A stretch of DNA of 64,000 bases from Geodermatophilus saharensis (lineage in GTDB: Bacteria; Actinomycetota; Actinomycetes; Mycobacteriales; Geodermatophilaceae). Below are positions 1 through 9,311 of the stretch, in pieces. Position 1 is the stretch's first letter, and every line of letters begins with the position of its first letter. The DNA is taken from NCBI RefSeq assembly GCF_900188205.1, contig NZ_FZOH01000008.1, positions 62,001 to 126,000 of the forward strand, written 5' to 3'. A program made the position numbers and the translations under genes. Below the pieces are notes generated by a model. The model had not been told where the DNA came from. It did not search any database and was given only the letters and a program-made list of their open reading frames with translations.

Positions 1-245
1 GGGACACGGTGCGCTCCTCGGGGGACGACGGCGGACTCGTCGACGCACAACGGTTGCCTGCACCAACCGCTTCCGGCACGGGGCGTGACGTCCGCCGCAG
101 CCCCGTGACCCGATCGTGCCTGGACACCGCCGCACCGCTCCTGCCCGGCTCCCCGACCGTCGCGCAGCGTCGCGACGTGCCCTGAAGGGGTGAGCCGGCA
201 GCTCAGGGGCCTGCGCCGGAGCCGGGGAGGCCCGACGCTGACCGG

Positions 246-1259
246 GTGCCGCTCTCCGTCCCCGGCCTGCCGGGCCTGCCGCCGGACCTGGCCGGGCCCG
301 TGGCGGTGGAGCTGGCCAAGCCCGTCCGGGACCTGCCGACGGCGAACGCGCTGCCCGGCGGCTGCCGCTACGAGCCCAAGTGGGACGGCTACCGGCTGGT
401 CGTCGTCCGCGACGCCACCGGCACGCGGCTGTGGTCCAAGCAGGGCCGCGACCTCACCGACCGCTTCCCCGACCTCGCCGCGGCCGCCCTCGCGCAGGTC
501 CCCGCCGGCACGGTCCTCGACGGCGAGGTGGTCGTCTGGGGCGGCGAGCGGCTCGACTTCGGCCTGCTGCAGCGGCGGCTGGTCACCTCGCCGTCGCGGA
601 TGGCCGCGCTGGCTGCGGCGCACCCGGCCTCCTACGTCGCCTTCGACCTGCTCGCCGCCGGCGGGACCGACCAGCGCCGCCGCCCGCTGCGGGCCCGCCG
701 TGCCGCGCTCGAGGAGCTGGCGCAGCGGTGGGCGCCGCCGATGCAGCTCTCGCCGGTCACCGCCGACCCCGCCGAGGCCCGCCGGTGGGCCGCCGACCTG
801 CGCCCGCTGGGCATCGAGGGACTGGTCGCCAAGGGCGCGGCCACCCGCTACGCCGGGGGCCGCCGCGAGTGGCTCAAGGTGAAGTCGTGGGAGACCACGG
901 AGGTCCTCGCCGGCGGCGTGATCGGCCCGCTGGAGCGCCCCTCGCAGCTCGTCGCCGGGCGCTACCGCGACGGCGGGCTCGTCGTCGTCGGCCGGACCGC
1001 CCCGCTCTCCCCCGCGCAGGCCGCCGAGCTCGCCGCCGTCCTCTCCCCCGCCGGCCCCGACCACCCGTGGCCCGACCGGATCGGCACCGGCCGCTTCGGC
1101 GGCGGGCGGCTGTCGGTCCCCGTCACCCGGGTCGACCCGGTCGCGGTCGTGGAGGTCAGCGCCGACGCCGCCCTCACCGCCGGGGTGTTCCGGCACCCCC
1201 TGCGCTTCGTGCGGGTGCGCTCGGACCTGCGCCCGGAGGACGTGCCGCCCGCCGGCTAG
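246..1259 (+). CDS. ATP-dependent DNA ligase (LigC/LigD ligase-domain type)
   Basis: The 337-residue protein is a compact ATP-dependent DNA ligase with only nucleotidyltransferase and OB-fold modules, close in size to mycobacterial LigC. Motif I is EPKWDGYR, with the AMP-accepting lysine at about residue 45. DGEVVVW and GIEGLVAK follow as later motifs, and EWLKVK is motif V. The C-terminal third fits the OB fold. No polymerase or nuclease domain is attached, so it is not a full LigD. It probably seals nicks in repair, as known for this family. The GTG at 246 is the first usable start but has only a weak ribosome-binding site. Nothing recognisable lies in bases 1-245. It ends 4 nt inside the convergent MarR gene. 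Confidence 0.85.
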   Translation: MPLSVPGLPGLPPDLAGPVAVELAKPVRDLPTANALPGGCRYEPKWDGYRLVVVRDATGTRLWSKQGRDLTDRFPDLAAAALAQVPAGTVLDGEVVVWGGERLDFGLLQRRLVTSPSRMAALAAAHPASYVAFDLLAAGGTDQRRRPLRARRAALEELAQRWAPPMQLSPVTADPAEARRWAADLRPLGIEGLVAKGAATRYAGGRREWLKVKSWETTEVLAGGVIGPLERPSQLVAGRYRDGGLVVVGRTAPLSPAQAAELAAVLSPAGPDHPWPDRIGTGRFGGGRLSVPVTRVDPVAVVEVSADAALTAGVFRHPLRFVRVRSDLRPEDVPPAG

Positions 1260-1759
1260 GGGCGCTGCGGCAGCCGTCCCAGCGTCACCAGGAAGCGGCG
1301 CAGCAGCCCGGCCAGCTCCGCGAGCTCGTCGTCGCTGAGCCCGGCCAGAAGGCGTCGCTCGGTGTCGAGGTGGTCGGGGAGCGCCGCGTCGAGCGCCCGC
1401 CGGCCCGCCGGGGTCAGCGTGACGACGACGGCCCGCCCGTCGGCCTCGCTGCGCGTGCGGGTGATCAGCCCGCGCTCCTCGAGGCGGTCCAGCCGCTGGG
1501 TGATGGCGCCGGAGGTCACCAGGGCGGTGCGCATGAGCGCGGTGGGCGTCAGCTGGTAGGGCTCCCCCGCCCGGCGCAGAGCCGCCAGCACGTCGAAGGA
1601 CGGCGCGTCGAGGCCGTGCCGGGCGAAGGTGGCCCGCTGGGCGAGGTGCACCTCGCGCTGCAGCTGGGTGATCCGGCCGATGACCCCCATCGGCGAGCAG
1701 TCCAGGTCGGGTCGCTCGCGGGCCCACTGCTCGAGGATGAGGTCCACGGCATCCTCCAC
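1256..1759 (-). CDS. MarR-family transcriptional regulator
   Basis: The 167-residue protein has the MarR winged-helix layout. An N-terminal dimerisation helix is followed by a helix-turn-helix around LTPTALMRTALVTSGAITQR and the wing RTRSEADGRAVVVTLTPAG. These are typical MarR features; the Asp-Gly-Arg in the wing is the conserved DNA-contact turn. The target and ligand cannot be read from sequence. It overlaps the ligase 3' end tail to tail, and the next gene in its own direction is 32 bp upstream, so it may be co-transcribed with the regulatory genes that follow it on the minus strand. Confidence 0.85.
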   Translation of the reverse strand: MEDAVDLILEQWARERPDLDCSPMGVIGRITQLQREVHLAQRATFARHGLDAPSFDVLAALRRAGEPYQLTPTALMRTALVTSGAITQRLDRLEERGLITRTRSEADGRAVVVTLTPAGRRALDAALPDHLDTERRLLAGLSDDELAELAGLLRRFLVTLGRLPQRP

Positions 1760-1791
1760 CCCGGTACCTCAGCAGTGAGAGATCGCGGGCG

Positions 1792-2886
1792 TCAAGCCGC
1801 GCCGCGCCCGGCCTCCGCGTGCCGCAGCGTGGTGGCCAGCCGCACGGTGAGGCCGCCGGTGGAGCCGGGGAGCAGGTCGACGGAGTCCCACAGCTTGCGG
1901 GCCAGCCACAGCCCCATGCCGCCCGCGCCGAGGTCGTCGCCGTGCGCGGGGACGAAGCCGGCTAGCGGGTCGTCGAAGCCGGCACCGGAGTCGGTGATCG
2001 TGCAGACCACCGAGGTGTCGTCGGCCCACACCCGCGCCGAGACCGGCGGCCGGCCGTGGCGGAAGGCGTTGGCGGCCACCTCGCTGGCGGCCAGGTGCAG
2101 GTCGGCGCACTGGTCGGGGTCGCGGACGACGGCGGCCAGCACCCGCCGCAGGTCACCGCGCAGCGCGGGCAGCGCCGGGACGCCGTCGACGGCGTACACC
2201 GGCTCGCCCGCCTCCACCGGCTCCCGGACGACGGCGAGCTCGCGCAGGCACCGGTCGGGCCGGCGGTACTCGGAGCTGGCCACCCGCAGGCCGCCCATGA
2301 GCAGCTCCGGGTGCGCCAGCCGGGCGGTCTCGAGGGCCTGGGCGGGCAGCCGCTGCCGGTCGTAGAGGCACAGCAGGGTCAGCGGGGCGGTGGCGGCCAG
2401 CGCGTTGACCGCCGCCTCGTAGCGGCGGACCTCGCGCCAGCGCCGGGGGTCGGCGTCGTACCGGGGCTCCGCGGCGACCCGCAGCCGCCCCGACCCGCTG
2501 CCCGCGGCGCGCTCGAGCAGGCGCCGGACAACGGCCACCGCGTCGGGCGCCCGGGCGCCGATCAGGCAGATGCGGGGGTCCTCCTCGACCACGGCGCGAC
2601 CGTGGAGACCGAGGGCCCGGCGGACGGCGTCGGCGGTGTCGGGCGAGCCGGCGAACACCGGCAGGTCCCCGGCACGCAGCCCCTCCTCGAGGAACGCCGC
2701 GGCGACCTCGACGGCCTCACCGGCGGAGTGCACGAGGGCGGCGGTGTGGACCAGGCCGCCGGCGGCGGGCGCCACGGCGTGCCCTGCAGGCGTTCCGCGC
2801 CCAGGCTCCGCCCGCGTGACGGAGGTTCCTGCCCGTTGGTCCACTGGCCCCTCGACAGCCTCCGGCCCGGACTGCTCCCGGCCCAT
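1792..2886 (-). CDS. MEDS-domain sensor fused to RsbW-like anti-sigma ATPase
   Basis: The protein has two parts. Residues about 45-215 match the MEDS (DcmR-type sensory) domain: a Rossmann-like segment opening VHTAALVHSAGEAVEVAAAFL, with FAGSPDTADAVRRAL and LYDRQRLP later. Residues about 240-345 form a GHKL ATPase of the RsbW/HATPase_c_2 class, with N-box EVAANAFRHG, G1 box DSGAGFDDP and GGMGLWLARKL. Such proteins usually act as serine kinases or anti-sigma switches that bind STAS anti-sigma antagonists. ATG at 2886 is chosen because GGAGGG precedes it, though spacing is short; GTG at 2919 is an in-frame alternative. It lies 93 bp from the giant sensor gene, whose STAS domain is a plausible partner. 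Confidence 0.8.
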   Translation of the reverse strand: MGREQSGPEAVEGPVDQRAGTSVTRAEPGRGTPAGHAVAPAAGGLVHTAALVHSAGEAVEVAAAFLEEGLRAGDLPVFAGSPDTADAVRRALGLHGRAVVEEDPRICLIGARAPDAVAVVRRLLERAAGSGSGRLRVAAEPRYDADPRRWREVRRYEAAVNALAATAPLTLLCLYDRQRLPAQALETARLAHPELLMGGLRVASSEYRRPDRCLRELAVVREPVEAGEPVYAVDGVPALPALRGDLRRVLAAVVRDPDQCADLHLAASEVAANAFRHGRPPVSARVWADDTSVVCTITDSGAGFDDPLAGFVPAHGDDLGAGGMGLWLARKLWDSVDLLPGSTGGLTVRLATTLRHAEAGRGAA

Positions 2887-2979
2887 TCCCTCCGATTGTG
2901 GGCCACGCACCCCCGGCACCGCTCGGTGGGTGCCCGTGGCCTCCTCCCTCCGGGAGGGGTCGGCCCGCCGCGGAGACGC

Positions 2980-5900
2980 TCAGCCGGCCGGGTCGACGAC
3001 CCCGCCGAGCGCCAGGACGCGCGCCGCGGCGCTGCCCTCGCGGGTGCGGACGTCGAGCACGGACCGACGGGCGGCGACCGCGTCGCGCAGCTCGAGCACC
3101 AGCCCGACACCGGCGCTGGCCAGGTAGGTGACCGGCCGCAGGTCCAGCACGACCCGCTGCCCGGCCGGGAGGTCCTCCAGCGCCCCCAGCGCCTGCGCCC
3201 GCAACGCGCCCGCGACGGCGAGGTCGACCTCACCGTGCACCTCGACCCGCAGCCCGTCGGGCTCCCGGTGCACGGCCAGCCGCGCGGGCTCGCCGGCGGT
3301 GGCGCCGGTCCGCGTGCGCACCGGCGGGCCGTCGGGTCCCGGTCCGGCGGGGACGAACCGGAAGCGCACCGTCGTCCCGGAGCCGGCGACGCCGTCGCCG
3401 TCGGGCGTGCGGGCCACCTCGACGTCGGTGGCCAGCGCCGAGATCAGCTCCAGGCCCCGGCCGCGGTGGCCCCGGTCGGCCGGCACCGGGCGCCAGACGC
3501 CCTCGTCGCGGACGCAGACGTCGACGCTGCCGTCGGGGGTCCGCTCCAGGCGGTACTCGCAGCGGCCCTCGCCGCCGCTGCCGGCGTAGGCGTGCTCGAC
3601 GGCGTTGGCCAGCGCCTCGCCGAGGGCCAGCTGCAGGTCGTCGACGCTGTCCTCGGGCAGGCCCGCGTCGGCCGCCCACGCCGAGACGGCCCGCCGGACG
3701 CCGCGCAGCCGCGCCGGGTCGGCCGGCAGCCGCTCGTGCAGCGGCGGGGGCGTCACCCGGACGGCGATCACCGCGACGTCGTCGGGCAGCGCGTCGTCGT
3801 CGAGCACCTCGGCCAGCAGGTCGCGGGTCAGCCGGTCCGGAGCGGCCGAGGCCAGCCGCGCGGCGGCGCGGGCGACCCGCTGCAGGCCGGTGTCCAGCGG
3901 CTCGCCGCGGCGCTCGACCAGGCCGTCGGTGTAGAGCAGCAGCGTCGTGCCGGGCGCGATCTCGGTCCGGCTCTCGGTGTAGGCCGGCCGGCCGGGGACG
4001 CCGAGCACCGCGCCGGCGCCGTCGTCGAGGAAGGTGACGCCGTCCTCGCCGAGCAGCATCGGCGGCGGGTGCCCGGCCAGGGCGTAGTCCACGGTGCCTG
4101 CCCGCCAGTCGAGCACCAGGCAGGCCGCGGTCGAGGCCAGCGCGCCGGGCAGCCGCGTGGCGAACCGGTCCAGCAGCTCCAGCGCCTGCGCGGGCGGGCA
4201 GCCCTGCAGCAGCGCGGCCGACAGCGCGCTGCGCAGCTGCCCCATGACGGCGGCCGCGGAGGGCCCCTGGCCGACGACGTCGCCGACGGCGATCCCCACC
4301 CGGCCCTCGCCGAGCTCGACGACGTCGTACCAGTCACCCCCGGCGGAGGTGCCCGCGGCGCCGGGCAGGTACTGGGCGGCCAGGGCGAGCCGCTCCAGCT
4401 GCGGCAGGCGCTGGGGCAGCAGGCTCAGCTGCAGCGTCTGGGCGATGCCCTGCTCGGCGCGGTAGAGGCGCGCCCGGTCCAGGGCCTGGGCGCTCTGCTC
4501 GACGATCGCCAGGAGCATGCTGCGCTCGGCCGGCCCGAAGGCGCGCGGGTGCGGGAACCCGGCGCCGACGACGCCCACCACGCGGCCGGCCACCAGCAGC
4601 GGCAGCGCCACGGTGGAGGCCAGCCCGAACCGCGACAGCGTCTCGGCCTGCCCATCCTCGAGGCCGCCGGCGGAACCGGGCCAGTCCGCCAGCCGCTCGA
4701 CCCACAGCGGCCGCCGCTCGACCACGGCGCGGGTCACCGCCAGCGGCGCCGACAGCGGCAGCTCCCCGAAGTGGCGGCGACCCTCGGGGTCGTCGCCGGT
4801 GAGCGCCAGCAGGCGCAGCCCGCGGCCGGTGTCGTCGAGTTCGTAGACGCCGGCCCGGCAGTCGTCGCCGACCAGGGTGACCAGGTGACCGGCGGTGGCG
4901 CGGGCCACCTCCTCGGGCGTGGTGGCCGCCGAGAGCTCGGCGGTGGCCCGCTGCAGCAGCCGCAGCCGCCGGGCGGTGGCGCGCTCGTCGGCCAGCAGCA
5001 GCGCGTTGTCCAGCGCCAGGGCGGCGCGGGCGGCGATGTCCTCGACGAGGGCGCGGTCGTCCTCGTGGAACGGCGGGGCGTCGTCGCCGCGGCCCAGCGC
5101 CAGCACCGCGCGGACCTGCCCGCGCACCGACAGCGGGACCAGCAGCGCCGAGCGCAGGTCGAGCCGGACGCCGCCGTCACCGGGGCGCGACAGGTGCGGG
5201 CGCAGCACCGACCTGCCGCTGGTGAGCACCGTCAGGCCCAGCCCGCCGTGGGCGTCGAGGCCGGCCAGCAGGTCGCGGTTGCCGCCGTCGACTCCCGCCC
5301 AGCCGGCGTAGCGCAGCCGGCCGTCCTCGCCGACCACCCGGACGGTGCAGGAGTCGGCCAGCCGCCGGTCGACCACCAGCCGGGCCAGCGCGACGAGCTG
5401 CGCGTCGGTGTCGGTCTCCCGGTCGAGCGCCGTGCCGACCTCGGCGAGCAGGGTCTGCCGCTCGGTCTCCTGGTAGCGGGCGTTGATGTCGGTGCAGCTG
5501 CCCACCCAGCCACCCGGACCGCCGCTGCCCCCGATCGGCACGGCCCGCTCGAGCAGCCAGTGGAAGGCGCCGTCGGCCCGGCGCAGCCGGAACTCGACCT
5601 CCCAGCCCTCACCGCGCGCGGTCGCCTCGGTGACGGCGGCGACGTAGCGCTCGCGGTCCTGCGGGTGCAGCCCCTCGCGCCAGCCGTCGCCGCGCTCGGC
5701 GGAGACCGGCCGGCCGGTGAAGTCGGTCCAGGCGGCGTTGAGGAACAGTCGCCGGCCCTCGGCGTCGGCGACCCAGATGAGCGCCGGGGCGAGGTCGGCC
5801 ATGGCGGTGAACCGCTCCTCGGCCTCCCGGCGGGCGCGGCCCAGCTGCAGGTGGGCGTCGACGCGGGCCAGCAGCTCCTGCGCCGAGAACGGCTTGACCA

Positions 5901-8046
5901 GGTAGTCGTCGGCGCCGGCGGCCAGCCCCTCGACGGCGGCCTCCTGACCGGCCCGGGCCGACAGCAGCACGACGGGGACCCGGGAGGTGCGCGCGTCGGC
6001 CCGCAGCGCACCGAGCAGCTGCAGGCCGTCGAGGCCCGGCATCATCACGTCGCTGACGACGAGGTCCGGCGGGTCGGCCAGGGCCGCCTCGAGCGCCGCG
6101 CGGCCGTCGGAGACCGCCTGCACCTCGTGCGCCGGGGCCAGCAGGCGGCCGACGTAGTCGCGCATGTCGGCGTTGTCGTCGGCGACCAGGACCCGGCCGG
6201 CGCGGGCCCCTGCCGCCGGGGGTGGGGGCTGCTCGCCGGACCCCGGCAGCCAGCGCAGCGCCTCGGCGACGAACGGGGTCGCCGAGGCCGAGACCGCCGG
6301 GGCCTCCGGCGCCGGAGGGGCGAGCCGGTCGGCGGGCAGGTGCGCGGAGCCCAGCGGCAGGGCGACGGTGAAGGTGGTGCCGACGTCGGGGGCGCTGTCG
6401 ACCTCGACGTCGCCGCCGTGCAGCCCGACCAGCTCGCGGACCATCGCCAGGCCGATGCCGCTGCCCTCGCCGGAACGGGCGCGGGCGCCGGAGACGCGGG
6501 TGAACCGCTCGAACAGCCGCGGCAGCTCGGCGGCGGGGATGCCGGTGCCGGTGTCGGCGACGGTGAGCACGGCGCGGCCGTCGGCCTCCCGCAGCCGGAC
6601 GGTGATGCCGCCGGTGAAGGTGAACTTCAGCGCGTTGGACAGCAGGTTGAGGACGACCTTCTCCCACATGTCCCGGTCGATGTGCACCGGCTCGGGCAGC
6701 GGCGGGCAGTCGACGGTGAGCGTGAGGCCGGCGCGCTCGACCGCCGAGCGGAACACGCTGGCCAGCTCGCCGGTGACCGCGGACAGGTCGACCGGCTCGA
6801 ACCGCGCGTCGATGCGCCCGGCCTGCAGGCGGGAGAAGTCGAGCAGGGTGTTGACCAGCTTCTGCAGCCGCAGGGCGTTGCGCTCGACCACCTCGAGCTC
6901 CTGCGCGACCCGGGGGTCGGTGGCGGCCGCCGTCGAGGACCGCAGCTCCGCGACCGGGCCCATGATCAGTGTCAGCGGGGTCCGGAACTCGTGGCTGACG
7001 TTGCTGAAGAAGTCGGTCTTGGCGCGGTCGAGCTCGGCGAGGGCCTCGGCGCGGCGCCGCTCGGCGAGGTAGGCCTGGGCGTCGCCGACGGCGGTCGAGA
7101 CGTGCCCCGCGACGAGGTCGGTGAAGCCCCGGTAGTCGGCGTCGAACGCCCGGTAGGGGTTGACGCCCAGCACGAGGACGCCGGTGGGGACCTCGGCCGC
7201 AGCGGTGCTGATCGGGAGGACGACGGCCTGGTCGGGCCGGGCGTCGCCGACCGGCGAGGGCAGCAGCGTGCCCGCGGCGTGCGCCCGCAACCCCGTGACC
7301 ACCTCGGCGGGGCCGCCGGCGGCCACCCGCTCGACGACCTCCCGGAGGGGCCCGCCCAGCAGGACGGCGGGGTCGCTCAGCCCGCACGCCCCGGCCGACT
7401 CGAGGGCGCCCTCGGCGGTGCGCAGGACGGCGAGGGCGACGGGCACCTCCGCGCGGTGCCGGGCGAGGACGTCGACGACGGCTCGGCAGGCGTCGGCCTC
7501 ACTGCCCACGGACGCGGTGGACAGCTCGCCGAGGTCGTGCAGCGCGCGCAGGCGGCGGTCGGCGAGGACCCGCCGGGTGTTCTCGGTGACGACGCAGAGC
7601 ATCCCGGCGGTGCGGCCGCCGTCGTCGGCGACCGGGCTGTAGGAGAAGGTGTGGTAGGTCTCCTCCGGGTAGCCGCTGCGCTCGAGGAACAACAGCAGGT
7701 CCTCGTCCCAGGTGGCCACGCCGGTCGCGAGCACCGACTCGATCCGCGGGCCGATGTCGTCCCAGATCTCCGACCACATCTCCCGGGCCGGCCGGCCCAG
7801 GGCCCACGGGTGCTTGCCCTGCAGCGTGTCGCGCTGGTAGGCGTCGTTGTAGAAGGCGGTCAGCTCCGGACCGTAGGCGGCCCACATGGAGAAGCGCGAG
7901 GTCAGGACGATCCGGACCAGGTTGCGCAGCGCGGCCGGCCACCGCTCCGGGGGGCCGACGGGTGTGCTGCCCCAGTCCCGGGCGGCCATCTCCCGGCCGA
8001 CCTCACCGCCACCGGTGAAGAGGGAGCCGGGCGCGTCCCGTGTCAC
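2980..8046 (-). CDS. Giant hybrid histidine kinase / SpoIIE phosphatase / RsbW-like ATPase / STAS fusion
   Basis: This 1688-residue signalling protein has, in order: a PAS-like sensor (about 30-160); a GAF-like region (about 165-335); HisKA with FFSNVSHEFRTPL, His near 353; HATPase with NLLSNALKFTF and DTGTGIP; a receiver domain (about 630-745) with phospho-acceptor Asp in VVSDVMMPGLDG near 664; a PAS domain (about 750-865); two GAF domains (about 870-1180); a PP2C-type SpoIIE phosphatase (about 1210-1430) with GGDWYD and GDVVGQG; an RsbW-like HATPase (about 1440-1570) with GEALANAVEHAY; and a C-terminal STAS domain (about 1585-1688) with the phosphorylatable serine context YLASAGVG. It has no obvious membrane segment. 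It therefore combines a two-component relay with all three catalytic parts of a partner-switching module. The start is the GTG at 8046. Confidence 0.88.
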   Translation of the reverse strand: MTRDAPGSLFTGGGEVGREMAARDWGSTPVGPPERWPAALRNLVRIVLTSRFSMWAAYGPELTAFYNDAYQRDTLQGKHPWALGRPAREMWSEIWDDIGPRIESVLATGVATWDEDLLLFLERSGYPEETYHTFSYSPVADDGGRTAGMLCVVTENTRRVLADRRLRALHDLGELSTASVGSEADACRAVVDVLARHRAEVPVALAVLRTAEGALESAGACGLSDPAVLLGGPLREVVERVAAGGPAEVVTGLRAHAAGTLLPSPVGDARPDQAVVLPISTAAAEVPTGVLVLGVNPYRAFDADYRGFTDLVAGHVSTAVGDAQAYLAERRRAEALAELDRAKTDFFSNVSHEFRTPLTLIMGPVAELRSSTAAATDPRVAQELEVVERNALRLQKLVNTLLDFSRLQAGRIDARFEPVDLSAVTGELASVFRSAVERAGLTLTVDCPPLPEPVHIDRDMWEKVVLNLLSNALKFTFTGGITVRLREADGRAVLTVADTGTGIPAAELPRLFERFTRVSGARARSGEGSGIGLAMVRELVGLHGGDVEVDSAPDVGTTFTVALPLGSAHLPADRLAPPAPEAPAVSASATPFVAEALRWLPGSGEQPPPPAAGARAGRVLVADDNADMRDYVGRLLAPAHEVQAVSDGRAALEAALADPPDLVVSDVMMPGLDGLQLLGALRADARTSRVPVVLLSARAGQEAAVEGLAAGADDYLVKPFSAQELLARVDAHLQLGRARREAEERFTAMADLAPALIWVADAEGRRLFLNAAWTDFTGRPVSAERGDGWREGLHPQDRERYVAAVTEATARGEGWEVEFRLRRADGAFHWLLERAVPIGGSGGPGGWVGSCTDINARYQETERQTLLAEVGTALDRETDTDAQLVALARLVVDRRLADSCTVRVVGEDGRLRYAGWAGVDGGNRDLLAGLDAHGGLGLTVLTSGRSVLRPHLSRPGDGGVRLDLRSALLVPLSVRGQVRAVLALGRGDDAPPFHEDDRALVEDIAARAALALDNALLLADERATARRLRLLQRATAELSAATTPEEVARATAGHLVTLVGDDCRAGVYELDDTGRGLRLLALTGDDPEGRRHFGELPLSAPLAVTRAVVERRPLWVERLADWPGSAGGLEDGQAETLSRFGLASTVALPLLVAGRVVGVVGAGFPHPRAFGPAERSMLLAIVEQSAQALDRARLYRAEQGIAQTLQLSLLPQRLPQLERLALAAQYLPGAAGTSAGGDWYDVVELGEGRVGIAVGDVVGQGPSAAAVMGQLRSALSAALLQGCPPAQALELLDRFATRLPGALASTAACLVLDWRAGTVDYALAGHPPPMLLGEDGVTFLDDGAGAVLGVPGRPAYTESRTEIAPGTTLLLYTDGLVERRGEPLDTGLQRVARAAARLASAAPDRLTRDLLAEVLDDDALPDDVAVIAVRVTPPPLHERLPADPARLRGVRRAVSAWAADAGLPEDSVDDLQLALGEALANAVEHAYAGSGGEGRCEYRLERTPDGSVDVCVRDEGVWRPVPADRGHRGRGLELISALATDVEVARTPDGDGVAGSGTTVRFRFVPAGPGPDGPPVRTRTGATAGEPARLAVHREPDGLRVEVHGEVDLAVAGALRAQALGALEDLPAGQRVVLDLRPVTYLASAGVGLVLELRDAVAARRSVLDVRTREGSAAARVLALGGVVDPAG

Positions 8047-8066
8047 CGCGCCACCACGCCCGCAGC

Positions 8067-9311
8067 CTAGGCGCTCCCGGTGGAGGCCGCCCCGCTGCGC
8101 CCGGCGAGCGCGTCGAGGGTCACCCGGTCGAGTCCGGCCGCGGTGGTGACCTCGGCGTCGTCGAGCGCGCCGCAGTCCAGTCCGCGCAGCACCACGCCGG
8201 CCAGGGCACGCGCGGTGGCCGGCTCGTCGAGGACCCCGGCGTCGGCCCGCTCGACGTAGGCGGACAGCCGCGCCGCGGCCGCCGGGAAGGCGCCGCGGAA
8301 GAAGGCGTAGGTGGCCAGGTAGCGAGTGACCAGCTGCGCCGGGTGCAGGTCCCAGCCCTGGTAGAGGCCGCGCTCGAGCGCCCGGCGGACCAGTCCCGCG
8401 TGCACCCGCCAGCCGGCGTGCACCTGCTCGCGCAGGCCGACCGGGAGGACGTTGGTGGAGCCGTCGACCGCCCGGGCGCCGGTGCCCGCGACGGCCACCT
8501 GCATGAGCTGCTTGGCGAGGTCGAGCGCGGGGTGGTCGGAGGACTGGTGCGCCGCGGCGATGCCCAGGGCGGCGCTGTAGTCGTAGGTGCCGTGGTGCAG
8601 GCCGGTCAGCCGCGGGCCGGCCGCGTGCACCATGCGGGCCAGGGTCACCGCACCGTCGCCGCCGAGGACCGCCTGCGGGGTCTCCACCTGCAGCTCGAGG
8701 TCGAGCGCGACGCCGTGCGCGGCCTCCAGCGCGTCGAGCACGGGGAGGAAGGCGCGCACCTGCTCGACGGCGGTGACCTTGGGGAGGGTGACCGTGGCCC
8801 GGAGGGGTGCCTTTGTCGCGATATCGGCTCCCAGGGCACCGAGGAAGAGGTCGAGGGAGCGGACGCCGCGGCGGCGGGTGGGGCCCTCCAGCGACTTCGC
8901 CCGGATGCCCACGGACGGCGGGGCACTGCCGGCGCCGAGGTCGGCGGCCACCGCCTCCGCCGCGCGCACGACGTCGCCGTCCTCGGCGTCGGGCCGGCCG
9001 CGGTAGCCGTCCTCGGCGTCGACCCGCAGGTCCTCGACCGGCTCGGCGGCGAGCTTGGCGCGCACGCGCGGCAGCACCCCGTCGAGCAGGCCGGCGTCGT
9101 ACCCGAGGTCGGGCAGGCCGTGCTGGTCGAGCGCGGCCAGCGCCGCCGCGCCCCAGGCGGCGGCCAGGTCCGGGACGACGGCGTCGGCCGGGACGTAGCA
9201 GGTGTGCACCGGCTGCCGGCCCGGCCGCTCGCCGGGGTAGGCGGCGGCCCGGGCCGCGTCGACCGGGGCGAGCCGCCGGTCGAGCTCGGCGTAGATCCCG
9301 TCGCCGAGCAC
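8067..9311 (-). CDS. DUF6986 aldolase/citrate-lyase-like protein
   Basis: The 414-residue protein resembles the HpcH/HpaI aldolase and citrate lyase beta superfamily as found in DUF6986. Visible pieces include KSLEGPTRRRGVRSLDLFL, TLPKVTAVEQVRAFLPVLDAL, LELQVETPQA and GLHHGTYDYSAALG, consistent with a TIM barrel using Glu and Asp metal ligands. The start GTG at 9311 shares one base with the TAG stop of malate synthase, so translation is probably coupled. The reaction is not established. Its location behind malate synthase and opposite a urate-degradation operon suggests a role in glyoxylate or C2-C4 acid chemistry downstream of purine breakdown; that part is inference. Confidence 0.78.
   Translation of the reverse strand: MLGDGIYAELDRRLAPVDAARAAAYPGERPGRQPVHTCYVPADAVVPDLAAAWGAAALAALDQHGLPDLGYDAGLLDGVLPRVRAKLAAEPVEDLRVDAEDGYRGRPDAEDGDVVRAAEAVAADLGAGSAPPSVGIRAKSLEGPTRRRGVRSLDLFLGALGADIATKAPLRATVTLPKVTAVEQVRAFLPVLDALEAAHGVALDLELQVETPQAVLGGDGAVTLARMVHAAGPRLTGLHHGTYDYSAALGIAAAHQSSDHPALDLAKQLMQVAVAGTGARAVDGSTNVLPVGLREQVHAGWRVHAGLVRRALERGLYQGWDLHPAQLVTRYLATYAFFRGAFPAAAARLSAYVERADAGVLDEPATARALAGVVLRGLDCGALDDAEVTTAAGLDRVTLDALAGRSGAASTGSA

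Noticed and set aside
2056..8070. 2004-residue open frame on the plus strand
   Set aside because: It is antisense to the giant sensor kinase; its product is Gly/Arg/Gln-rich with no domain. Long antisense frames are expected at this GC content.
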